Of a stretch of 64,000 bases of DNA, positions 48,991 through 59,180 are shown one piece after another. Origin of the DNA: Multifurca ochricompacta (Eukaryota > Basidiomycota > Agaricomycetes > Russulales > Russulaceae); NCBI GenBank assembly GCA_022496185.1, contig WTXG01000002.1:1-64000 (forward strand), written 5' to 3'. The notes under the pieces were generated by a model, which saw only the letters and a list, made by a program, of their open reading frames with translations, was not told the DNA's origin and did not search any database. Position 1 is the stretch's first letter. Each line of letters starts with the position of its first letter. The translations under genes and the position numbers were made by a program.

Positions 48991-51293
48991 TTAATAGGCC
49001 ACAGAATCACTGGTGGGGAACACAGCAAGTGTGGGTGGGTAGGGAGAGAATACTGCCGGGCCAGTGACCTCGGAATATGAGGTGGTCACCGCGACCGGGG
49101 ACATGACAAGTTCGGTATCGCTTGGTAGCGAGAGCGCGTCACCCACATCGGAAATATTTGACTTCGAGTCCGGGAAGGCAGATGGGTGATGATGGGCCAG
49201 GACAGTGCAAAGAGGATAGAAGATTCGTCCCACAAGACGGGATCTAACGATTGCGTGGAGGCAGAAAACGCTATCGGCTCTGAGTCCGTGCCGTCATGTA
49301 AAGAGATATACACGGTCCGAATGACCCTGAGTATCCCCCTTGCGTACCGTCGCTCCACTTCGGAAAATTGTTGGTCGTGTGTCATGAGAACGATCTGATT
49401 CCAGAGAGTGCAGAATCGGTTCTGGAGCTCGGGCAATGTCCCCACGACATCAAAATTGCGCGCGATGCGTAGAGTATGTCTGATCAACCCATCCAGGCTC
49501 AGAACGTGGTCGGTGTTATTGTGGGGAGGGGTTAGACATTCGACAATGTGAATGAGATTTGCGAAGAACACGCTGTCGCCGTGAGCGAGGTAAACGTGGA
49601 GGGTATCTTCAGAAACGCTCAATTGCCGCATCACGATGTGAAACCAACGTTGGTCACGCTCCTGCACGTAGGTGGTGATAGCAGCGGCCATGCATTTGGC
49701 AGAAAGGGCGACGTCCGGATCGTCGTCCGTACTGTGTGCTTCCGCCAAGAGCCAGAAGTCAAGAGACCCGAAAATATTCGCCGTAGGGTTAGGATCCGAA
49801 TCCCAGAAATGGAGAGCTTGGTAGAAGGTGACCGGGAGGAGCGCAGTTACTAGGTCCAAGGCTTTCATGTATACGTGCTTACGCCGCTCTTGTATGGCCT
49901 CGGATACGAGTCCAGACGAGAAGGTGCGCTCGATAAAGAGGAAAACAGTGTAGGCCATGCCGGGGACGTGATTGATCACCTCTTCTAAAACGTTGGTAGG
50001 ATCTGTCACCTCATGCGAGCTGAGGAAGCCGGGGATGCCGGCCAGAAACTGCTCCAGTTCGTGGTCCTCTTCCAGTGAGTCGAACGTCCAGGATAGGCCC
50101 CGAACGTCGATATCTGAAGACAGCCTGAGGGCAGAATCTTCCGTTTCCTTCGTGAAACCGCGAAAGAAACGCTTGTTCTGCTGATTCTCGATGACAGAGA
50201 TTTTATACCAACTATCTAAGCTGACGAGCTTGCGTCCATGCAACTCCGAAGCAACGCTTTTGAGAGTCCGGAGCACGAACCATGAAATCCCCGTGGCACA
50301 AAACCAGGCGACCGTTGTGAGCGGGGTGTAATAAGGACTATCATGGCGAAAGATGGGGAGCAAAGTGATGGATAGGTATAGGCCGATGCAGAGTCCCATA
50401 CACCAGAGCACGATTGAGAAGACGGTATGATTGATGGTAGACAAGAACACGATGATACCCGCGAAGAAGAGAAAGACAGAAATGTGAAGCAAAGCGGGCA
50501 ATGCCTCGACGGCCCAGGGCAAATGGAGCTTTTCTATACCTTCTGCAAAAAATGCTCGAATCCGTGCGCGTTTGTGGGGACTGTACCGGGGCTGCGTCAC
50601 GCGGACGTACCGGCGTGCCCACTGCTGTAAGACGTCGCTAACAGGGCGCAGGTGAGGCTGATGACGAGGCTGGAAACCAGAGCGCGTTAACCCAGATGGC
50701 AGACGTAGGCGGTTTGAATTTGGATGGGTCAGGGGGCGGCGTTAAAGGGAAGGGAATCGCCTTCGAATCACCGTTGGAAGCAGCCAAAACCTGGTATATG
50801 CTCGCGAGGTAAAACGCCGAAGTATCCTGCGGGTTGGGTTGAAGATTTTGGTAGGTTCCAACAAGAAAGGCTGCGACCGTGGCTGAGAACAAACCCGTCT
50901 ATATGGGGGCGTCGTGCATGCTATTACTGAGCCCCAATGATGCCTTGACTCGACGGCAAACGCACAAAGACAAGTATCCCGTCTGCATCACCTTTCCATC
51001 TCTCAACCACTTTTTTGTCTTCTTCTTCGGCCCTATCCAAATACATGGAGAACAGCGCGCCAGACCCGTCAGTGTAACTGGACTCTGCCTGAGGATCTCC
51101 ACCGGACGCTGGCAAATGGATGTTCTCAATAATATCGTAAAAGGGACCCTGGGACCCTAATCAAAAACAAAAAAAAATATAATCAAATCCCCCATCCCAC
51201 GAAAATCTATAAGGCAGGTGGTGTCCGCCCGTACGCACCTGTATCACCCTCACCCTCTCCCTCTGCATGGTTCATATCACCCAATGACTCCAT
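48991..51293 (-). CDS. DUF6535 membrane protein, copy D
   Basis: The start at 51293 (MESLGDMNHAEGEGEG), an intron, then SGALFSMYLDRAEEEDKK, WKGDADGILVF, and FSATVAAFLVGTYQNL (50892). The hairpin LVISLTCALLAT, VLQQWARRYVRV, then RARIRAFF and ALPALLHISVFLFFAGIIVF (about 50465) are membrane segments. A long helical soluble region runs to FPTSDSVAY at 48991. Three single-base breaks, at 50674-50676 (A-run on plus), 50633 and 49197-49198, are each fixed by one added base. If the last is real, the protein stops at 49086 with a different tail. No nonsense change. It is diverged from A-C and on the opposite strand. Function unknown. Confidence 0.75.
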
Positions 51294-52120
51294 CCTGGAC
51301 CGTGACCTCGGACCGGTAGGCCGTATCGCGTGCGAGATCGGAGATCGTATTTCGGGGGCTCCGAAGGAGGTGTGAGTAATCTAGACGTCTGCAGGACAAC
51401 CCAGAGAAGGGGAAAAGTAAAGATTCTTATTAGATACCGTTATACTATATACTAAATACTAGGGTAGTTTATGATCGAACAACGCAACGGATCAGATTAG
51501 GGGTATCAGAAAATATAGGGACAGGTGTAAGTAACATCGGGACAAGACGTAAATGTCCAGACCAGTCGGCGTTCGGCTAAAAACATATCATTTTATTTTA
51601 ATCACTTTATCACCTTTCCTCAGCCTTCGTCTCGTCTTCTCGTTCTTCTAGAGGCAATGACTGGCTTTCCTTTGACCTTTGACCCCTCTCTAGCGTGGAG
51701 GGGGGTACTCCTCGGTCATCCATCCTCGTTCATTCGCAACTTGGTACCATTCCACATAACCTCCTTTCGTGGAACACCCCAGCCATCATACATGCAACTT
51801 TAGTAAGCTTTTGCTGGCTGAGAGCTGAGAGCTAAAAAATGATGTACTGGTGCTAAAATTGCGCTCAATGCTGTAACAAGATCCTCGGGCCAGTTGCTGA
51901 TCAGGGACTGGTCTCACAACTTAGTCGAATCTACCTATGGTCAAATTTCCTCTTGGCTGTACGCGTGATGGTTAGTATTTGTTGGCGCAGTGCGGTGTCA
52001 TATAGTCTAACGCTAACAACGCAGTAATTAGAGTTATGTACATAGGATATCCTATGGCAATGCGATACAAACAGGATATAGATATATAGTGCTTGGTCAT
52101 TTTTGCTGCTGAGATCCTTG
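51294..52120. other. Intergenic region, nothing recognised
   Basis: About 0.8 kb between DUF6535 copy D (start) and the APH-like gene (end). No domain-bearing frame, tRNA or repeat family was recognised. Confidence 0.4.
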
Positions 52121-53945
52121 CTAGCCCCCTCCCTCACCTGTCGTTCTCTGCAAGGTATCCTTATACAACACCTCCTGAGCGGCTGCAATCTCACCACTAA
52201 GCGCATCCATCGCTAGCCTCACCTCCTCGACGAAAGTCCGAGTGTGGGCTAGTAGCGCATCCTCTTCAGTACCCCTTTCCACTGGATGCTCCTCTGGTGG
52301 GGACATGGCCGTGGCTACGGCTGGAGGCATCGGAGAGTCTTGTAGGTGTGTCTTGTCAATGTCCAGAGGGAAGGGAACGTCCGGACGCTGGCGCATCCAG
52401 TATTCCCGCAGACGAACCAAAAGAACCTCAGTGGCACCCTGGAAGCCCCTGTGCGCACTGACGAGCCCCTCGAACCAGCGCTCTGTCACACCATATACAT
52501 GTGCAACGACCCACTCCCAGCCATGCGTCTGCGGAATGAAGTCGCCGTGGAAGATAGAGTGGAAGATGAACTGGCGCACGTTTCGCTGGCCTTCCCACGT
52601 GATCCGTTCGAATGGATGTAGGTGCGGGTAGAGCCACGGCGGCATGCGTGCGCAAGACCAGAGCGGTGCACGCGCGGCGTACTCCCAGCCCGTGAGCGCG
52701 AGAGTCGCATCGCTGTGCACATCGCCGGGGCGTGCCCAGCGCACGACAAAGCGCGTCATCTGCATGTCCCAGTGCCATACCCCAAACTCCTTGCTCTGCA
52801 AAACGGAATAGGCCGTGAATCGAGCCTCTGGCGACAACGAGCTCGGAATGTAAAAACCTCCTGAGTGGTACGATATTAGGTGGCCCAGGTTCTTCCACGT
52901 TGCGCGCACCACAGCGACATCCGCTTCGTCTAACGGCGCTGCACCGGCCACCCCGTATCACGCGCACCTGGAGCCTCGGTGACTCCACCGAAAATGCGCT
53001 CCGGACGTTGCACGAGAGCAAGGAGATAGTCGTGCGTCGAAGTGAGGGCTTCCTGTGGTTCCATATGCATGAGTGGGCCCTCGTCGAATGGCGGGGCGAG
53101 GAGTATAGGTCGACGATAGTGGGCCGACGATGCGGGCGTTCGTGGAGGAGAGTCCGGCACATCCGTTTCAGAGCAAAGCAAGGGGCTACGACAGTTGAAG
53201 AGCTTGACAAGTAGCTCTCCAAGCCTCGCACAGATGGTCATGATCTGCCGTGGTTCGAGGTCCATCCAGATGTCCTCCAGGCACTCACCTGGGAGCTGGG
53301 CACATGATAATTGACCGGAGTGATTCAGCCGCCGCGTCGGAGCGAAGAAATCAGATGTTCATACCAGCTCAAGCAGGACAACCTCAGCATTGATTGGATT
53401 CGGGACGTTATCGTAATAACCATATATCTTAGGCGCGATAATCTGAGCGTGATCGCGAACGATTTGGGTCATGCCGACCTGCACGCAGATGATATGCCAG
53501 TCACCTACGGTGTACAAGCAGAGACAGAAGGTGGCCAGTGCCTTACCAAGGCCTTTGTGGTATATGTGGGTCTGCCGCGGGGGAAGTGTGCGAGCATGGA
53601 ATGAGGGCCAAGTGGAACACTATTGGGATCAAAGGTGATTAAGATCATCTAGACAAAGGAAATGATCAGTGTAAATCTTGAGGAGGGTAGGGTAGGGTAG
53701 GGGGGGACTGAAGGGGCGTGTACCTGCTCGCCCACATGACGAGTTTCCTCACATCCGATTACGACCGGGTATGGTGCCTTCTTGTCCTGAACTTTAGATT
53801 TAGATTTTCCCTTTTTCTTTCCAGATGAAGATGGGGCCCCAATGACAGTGTTACGACTGAGACGATAGGTATGTTCACCAGCAGCAGCGGCTGCAGCAAA
53901 TTTCTTGAGGGCAGAGATGTCAACGTGGGGAAATGACATGGACAT
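52121..53945 (-). CDS. APH-fold (aminoglycoside phosphotransferase-like) protein, degenerate active site
   Basis: Fungal members of this kinase-like family have unknown small-molecule substrates. The start at 53945 is followed by an Ala/Lys-rich N-terminus (GKKKGKSKSK). Then come IVRDHAQIIAPKIYGYYDN and NPINAEVVLLELV (near 53395-53460), and LPGECLEDIWMDLEPRQ (53290). After CCCC 52951-52954, where one added base joins the frames, come LDEADVAVVRATWK, FGVWHWDMQMTRFVVRW and LALTGWEYAARAPLW. The HxD of the catalytic loop is present, but the Asn expected four residues on is Arg. The following (I/V)-(I/L)-D-W-E metal-binding Asp is absent. It may be a pseudokinase. C-terminal ~80 residues are acidic and helical. 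Confidence 0.7.
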
Positions 53946-54816
53946 TTTTAACGACTCGCAGGCGTTCGCGAGACACGAGGAATTTGGCAGAGTCGTTTCA
54001 AAGTTGCGACAATGGCACTATGCTTAGAATATCTGTGGGAGTTAGTTACAGAAATTCTATAATAAGAAAGAAAGAGGAGTACCGTCAGGAAACAAATTAA
54101 TGAATAGTCTGTCCAAGGCAAGAGAAAGAGAGGGTGACATATAGAGCCGTGGGCAGGGTACTGTGGAATTGGAGTAGTAGCCACGGATCAAAGGGTGCCA
54201 GATATGGGGGAATGCATAAGCTGTACGAGTAGATGTTGATATCCGGCGAGAGTGAAGTGGAGGCAGGCAGGCGAGAGAGTATGATATTCTCCGATCCCAA
54301 GGAGAAGCGCTGGTAAGTTAATCGTCAATAAGACGTAAACGAAGTAATAACTTCTTCGAGCGGATGCTTCTCACCTACTTAATACCTAAATCTTGGCCTT
54401 GAGACTGGAACAACCTGACTAGAAAATAAAATTCTGAGAGATTGTTTTGTTGAATTGAATTGAAGTTGCAACCCCCCGATACTTTTAATTAATTAATTAA
54501 TTTTATTGTGGTTAAGAGCGGGTTTAACCCAACAGATTGGCTATTGGCTTGTTGGCGGTTGGAGGTTGGCGGTTGGCGGTTTGTTGATTGATTGGGTGAT
54601 CCCTGATACCCGCTACCCATATCTATGATCTATGTAAATGTAAGAAAATGAGAATGAAATGAAAAAAGGGATGTATGATACCTGGGGTAAATGAAATGAA
54701 ATGAAATTGCAGAGAAACTAATCTTATATATTTACTATTTGATATGTCACCTTCGCGGCACCAGCCGATGCGCAGTGTCTCTGCTCTCTGACTAGCTCAC
54801 CTCTCACGCCAACGCC
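53946..54816. promoter_or_regulatory. Divergent promoter region (APH-like / Vps60)
   Basis: An 870-bp head-to-head spacer with a (TTAA)-type run near 54486-54503, GGCGGTTGG repeats near 54550-54582, and TATA-like sequence near 54725-54735 about 90 bp upstream of the Vps60 start. No gene recognised. Promoter role inferred only from orientation. Confidence 0.4.
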
Positions 54817-55675
54817 ATGAATAGGATATTTGGTACATCGTCTAGCAAGAAGCCAAAGCCAACTTTGCAGGATGTTATTGCGCAGGTAGTTAATCCCCTT
54901 CCCAAGAGAATATCCCCAAGTTTCGTGTTCACGAGCATTCAGACGATGCCCGGTCAGGCGCTATCGAGGTCAAAGTAAAGAAGCTCGACGGAGAGCTCGC
55001 GCGATACAAGGAGCAGATGAGCAAGCTACGTAACGGACCTGGGAAAGTATGTCCTGTTTCTTTCTCGCCCATCTCGACCACAATGGCACGTCTTTAGCTG
55101 AATACGCCTTGAACCGCGCAGGAGGCAATCCAGCAACGGCCTTGCGCACGCTCAAGCAGAAGCGCATGTACGAGGCACAGCTCGCACAACTTGCCCAACA
55201 GACGTTTAATATCGAGAGCACCGCGCTCGCCACGGATAATTTACGCAATACCATGGCAACCCTCGACGCAATGCAACAGGCCAACAAGGAACTGCGCAAG
55301 CAATATGGTAAAATCGATGTTGAAAAGATAGAGGTCCGTGATACTTTCTTCCCCAACAGATCGAGCTTACTTACCTCCCCTGGATTGTAGAGCATGCAAT
55401 ACGATATGGAAGAGTTACTGGAACAAGCAACGAAGTCCAAGAGACGCTGAGCAGATCCTATGCTGTTCCAGAAGAGATTGACGAGGCAGATCTTGAAGCT
55501 GGTACGTCTATCCATTCTTTCGAGAATGCTTATGCTCAGCCCCCGGCCAAACGCAGAACTGGATGCGCTTGGGATGGATGAAGTAGACGAAGGGCCGTCA
55601 TACCTTGCGGATCTCAATAAGACGCCAGATTTCATCGATGAAGCTCCCATCGAACAGAATGAGGTTCGCATATGA
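54817..55675 (+). CDS. VPS60: ESCRT-III protein Vps60/CHMP5
   Basis: Vps60 acts late in multivesicular body formation, activating Vps4 through Vta1. The start at 54817 gives MNRIFGTSSSKKPKPTLQD, then SGAIEVKVKKLDGELARYK, KLRNGPGK, LRTLKQKRMYEAQLAQLAQQ (55141) and LRNTMATLDAMQQANKELRK. The exon after 55390 gives SMQYDMEELLEQA, then VQETLSRSYAVPEEIDEADL and the last exon ELDALGMDEVDEGPSYLADL, ending at 55675. Two single-base breaks, at GG 55138-55139 and AA 55429-55430, are each repaired by adding one base to the run. As this is a conserved single-copy gene I read them as sequence errors. About 220 residues, normal for the family. Confidence 0.88.
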
Positions 55676-55929
55676 AGCCTGTTACCAACCATTCGTTCTT
55701 TTACTCACACCTCAAATTGCCTGTAGCAAACCCTAACAACCCCAGAGGCTGTCAGGACTACATATTAGTCCCCACCCGCCATGTACTGTATTTATATCCA
55801 GCACATGTACACATATCGGTCCAACAAACAATGTATCCAAACGCTATACTCTAGATCGCTCCTTTGCCTCTATGTTCGTAAGTGGACTGACAGGGTTCAT
55901 CAAAGCGAGAGGACAAGCCGCCGCGTACC

Positions 55930-57213
55930 CTATGGTGGATCATTGTTAACGCCTTGATCACCTGCACGCTTCTTTTTCTTCTTTTTCCGCTTGCGCTTTT
56001 TAGGAGGGGGCCCTTCGATGTTTTCTGGAGCTATCGGTGGAGGACCAGTCAGGTTAAGGAGGGGAGGTGGAGATACTGGACGGGCCGCCTTCACATGGGG
56101 TACTGTAGTAGTTGGGGGTTTACGGGCTGAAAAGAGAAGGGAGGTCTGTCGCGACTGGTTGGGAGCTGCTATGGATGACGCAGTGCCAGGACCGGATAAC
56201 GCGGCTAAAGAATTGGAACACGAACGGTTGGAACCTGTCCCAGGTGCACCCGTGGAAACACATACCTGAGCGCAACGGCTCGGCCACGCGGTCCTGGTCT
56301 TTCTGTTGATGTGGCTTCTGAGACTCGTCAAGTGAGGGCAGAATTGACATGACTGAGTCCTCGTCCTGTAGAATGTTAATGTCATGGGAGTCCACTAAGC
56401 GCGACTCGCCATCCGGAGGTGCTTCAAGCACAACGCGCTCCTCCCTTCCCTGCCAGCGACCCTCTGACGTGGGCACCGTTTTCTTCTTCTTCTTCTTTTT
56501 GGTACTTGGACCAGTGGCCCCCGCTTCAAGTAACGCCGTCGTTGTTCTCTCACCGACCCCAACTGCTTGCGGGACCCTTCCGCTGCTGTTGCGACTTTAG
56601 CTTCTTTCGTCGTCATCATCGTCGTCATCATCATCGCCACCTCTCTCTCTCTCTCTTTCTCTTTCTTGTGCTTCTTCTTTCCTCCCGGTTCGAACGGGTC
56701 GACCCTCTGACGCTTTCGAATCGTAGGGACACGAGATTTCTCCGCGCTGTCTTCCTCTTCTTCTTTCTTAGCTGTCGTTGATGGCACGCCATTCTTCATC
56801 ACTTCCGTTCCGTGCTTCTTACCACCCTCGAGCTGTCTTTTGAGACGCGCCTGCGCAGGGGCGGAAGTTTCAGGGATCGGTGCGCCAACGCCTAATCTAA
56901 TACCGAGAGATTGAGAAAAAGGGTGAGGAGGAGGAAGAGAAGGGGGGGGGGAGGAAGGGGAGAGAAAAAAGAGCTCGAATAGATGTCTCGCGTGTATTAA
57001 AGAGTACGAAAGAAAAGACACACACCGAGGTGGTCGACGTAGGAGCGCCTGGAGTTCTGTCTCTGCCTCTGCTGCGCGCGAAGATGATTGCGTCAAGGAG
57101 CTCGATGTCGGTAGCCAGGACGTGATGAGGTTCTGCGCGTAGGCCATAGAGAGGTCGATCTGTGCTTGAAGCGTCTCGGTGTCGATGTCGTTGTTAGGTT
57201 CGTCCATGTCCAC
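55930..57213 (-). CDS. Basic Lys/Arg-rich protein, possibly DUF3245 family, nuclear
   Basis: The start at 57213 gives MDMDEPNNDIDTETLQAQID, then LSMAYAQNLITSWLP and LQALLRRPPR. After an intron the frame resumes at LGVGAPIPETSAPAQARLKR (56895). This N-terminal block resembles what I remember of DUF3245. The rest is low-complexity with nuclear-type clusters (KRQRVDPFEPGGKKKHKK; later a Lys-run), an acidic ILQDEDSVMSILPSLDE segment, and a last exon ending KKRKRKKKKKKRAGDQG at 55930. One break at CCC 56575-56577 separates the two frames; one added base joins them. A nucleolar/ribosome-related role is a guess from composition. Confidence 0.6.
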
Positions 57214-57936
57214 GCGTAGATCATAACTTGGTGGATTTAGAAAAAGCTTTTCTCTGAGTTCTTTTAAGGGATGTCTTTGTCTTTCTAGCAGTAACAGCTA
57301 GTAGATGGGCCTTGTCCGAGGCGAGGCGAGATACCCTGCTGGGGCGGGAGGGTATCGGCCCGGTTCGATTACGCTGGTCTCGTAACGCGTACGATTGGGA
57401 TTTGTATTCTATGACCGGGCTCGATAAATAATGCACTAGCAGTTTTCGAGTAGGTAAAAAAAGTAATAAAGGCTTCTGCACTGGATTTTGTCTTCGTATA
57501 CATCATTGCGCTCCTTGGAAAGGCTGCGGGAGAGTCTTTGTTCAGGGCCTGTAGAAAATTCCGTGTGAAGACTGCTATCTGTCTGAGGGAGGGGACCTGT
57601 TTCCTTTCCTATGTGGGTTGGCCCCCCATTCACACTACCGTGTCATATGCCCGTTGGGCAGGGCATAGTGCGAAATCTGGGGAAAAACTGATACGAGGAA
57701 CCTCCCGCGGTCCACTTGATAGATCATCCACAGTTATTTATTCTCCCTCTTCCCTCCTAGGCTCAGAAATACGGGTTGATCACGGACGCGACTCCCTCTA
57801 TGTCTATGTCTATGTTAGACAAGACAACAGACATTAGAGAGTAAGAACAGCACGTGACTTAACTCACGTGCAACTCGCGAGCCTTTGGCATAACGTTTGT
57901 GCTAAGCACGACTTGCTCAGCGGCAGCCATCACATT
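57214..57936. promoter_or_regulatory. Divergent promoter region (basic protein / mL41)
   Basis: A 720-bp spacer between divergent genes. A CACGTGACTTAACTCACGTG pair of E-box-like CACGTG motifs lies at about 57851-57871, 70-90 bp upstream of the mL41 start. No gene recognised. Confidence 0.4.
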
Positions 57937-58499
57937 ATGTTCCCAACATTAGCTCGCTTTTCGAAGGCCTCACGGCTTCCGCTCACGCCTAAGCGTGGAA
58001 ATAAGGATTATTACAAGGGTAAAAAAAAATTGTCGCTTTTCCTCTAACCGGTCTCTGTCTGAACTGATGCAACATCTGTCGTCCCAACAGGGACGCGACA
58101 GGCGTACCTTCCTGGAGGGCGTCGTACCGGAGCGCCAGGAGAGCATGTAGTCCGTGGAAAAGCAAAGTACAGGCTTCTGGATGAGAATGTGCGGTTCTTT
58201 GTGGCCCCTCCCGTAGAGGAAATAAACAATTCTCCGGTGCGTGGCGTTTGCGTTTTGCGTCGCTGGGTCGTCGTCGAAATTCTCTTTTTTTTTTTTTGGT
58301 TTGGTTGGGTTCTTTTCTAACGCCTAAGCGCGTCTCCTCGGTTTAGCTTCGACCTTATGTTGACCTCGGCGTTCGACTCACCGCCGTTCAAAAGCGAGAA
58401 ATTTTCGGCAAACTCCCAAGAGGAGGTTTATCTGGCGAATACTACTACCAGAAGGCACCTCGGCAAGATTCTGTTGAGCCAACACTGGAGGGCTCATAG
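57937..58499 (+). CDS. MRPL27: Mitochondrial ribosomal protein mL41 (yeast MRPL27)
   Basis: Large-subunit mitoribosomal protein. The start at 57937 gives a short basic presequence (MFPTLARFSKASRLPLTPKR), then GNKDYYKG, a split codon with an intron (58019-58090), TRQAYLPGGRRTGAPGEHVV, GKAKYRLLDENVRFFVAPPV, an intron after NNSP, and LRPYVDLGVRLTAVQKREIF, ending PTLEGS at 58499. About 120 residues. All introns GT-AG and the frame is clean. A different frame is open across the last exon to 58569 but does not match the family. Confidence 0.9.
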
Positions 58500-59180
58500 T
58501 TGCTGCATAGCATATTTATCCCGCTCAAATCCCTATCGCCTTCAAGAGAAGAAGGAAGTGACACGTTAGTGTTAAAATTGAGCGAGTTGTGGTATTGTCG
58601 CTCGATCTACTGTCGCGATTAACTGACTATTCGTGTTCGTGAGTAGAGCAGACATTTTCCCTTTTTTTTTGTTTTTTTATGGTACACTTCATTTCTTAGA
58701 GTCATTTCTCTTGGTGATGTGGGACAGTTAGCGTATGAAAATCCCTCACTACGGTCTGATCACACTCGGAGCCGTGCCACTGCATCGCATAGTCCCGCTT
58801 TTGTCACCATGTAATGAGTCGTCAGCTTGCGCTTTGTGCTTCTTGCCAGCAGATGGACTCCCTTACTCACATTATCTAAACCCTTTGCATGATGCATCAC
58901 GTCATATTCTTCATCACGCGCAGTACGTTCACTACGTGGCATTCTTCATTGCACACACCGCTCCCGTTAATTAGGGTGAGACTGATTGTTCCAGGCAAGT
59001 CAGTCAAGTTACTGTGAACAAATTGTCCAGAGTATGGGCCATTGACACCCCACGCATCCGCGCGGATGACATAGGACGACGTCGAGGGTAGCGTCATGTA
59101 AGAAATATGGCGGACAGCGACATTTTAGTATAGCACAATCTCTTCTTCATACAAGGGGTCCGCTCCTGCTCCTAGTCTTA
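58500..59180. other. Convergent intergenic region, nothing recognised
   Basis: Lies between mL41 (+) and the end of the synaptojanin gene (-). A minus-strand frame at 58897-59097 and a plus-strand frame at 58735-58974 have no recognisable domain. T-run near 58660. Confidence 0.4.

Noticed and set aside
58897..59097. Minus-strand frame after the synaptojanin stop as a C-terminal extension
   Set aside because: It lies beyond a clear stop with no splice path in frame and no recognised domain.
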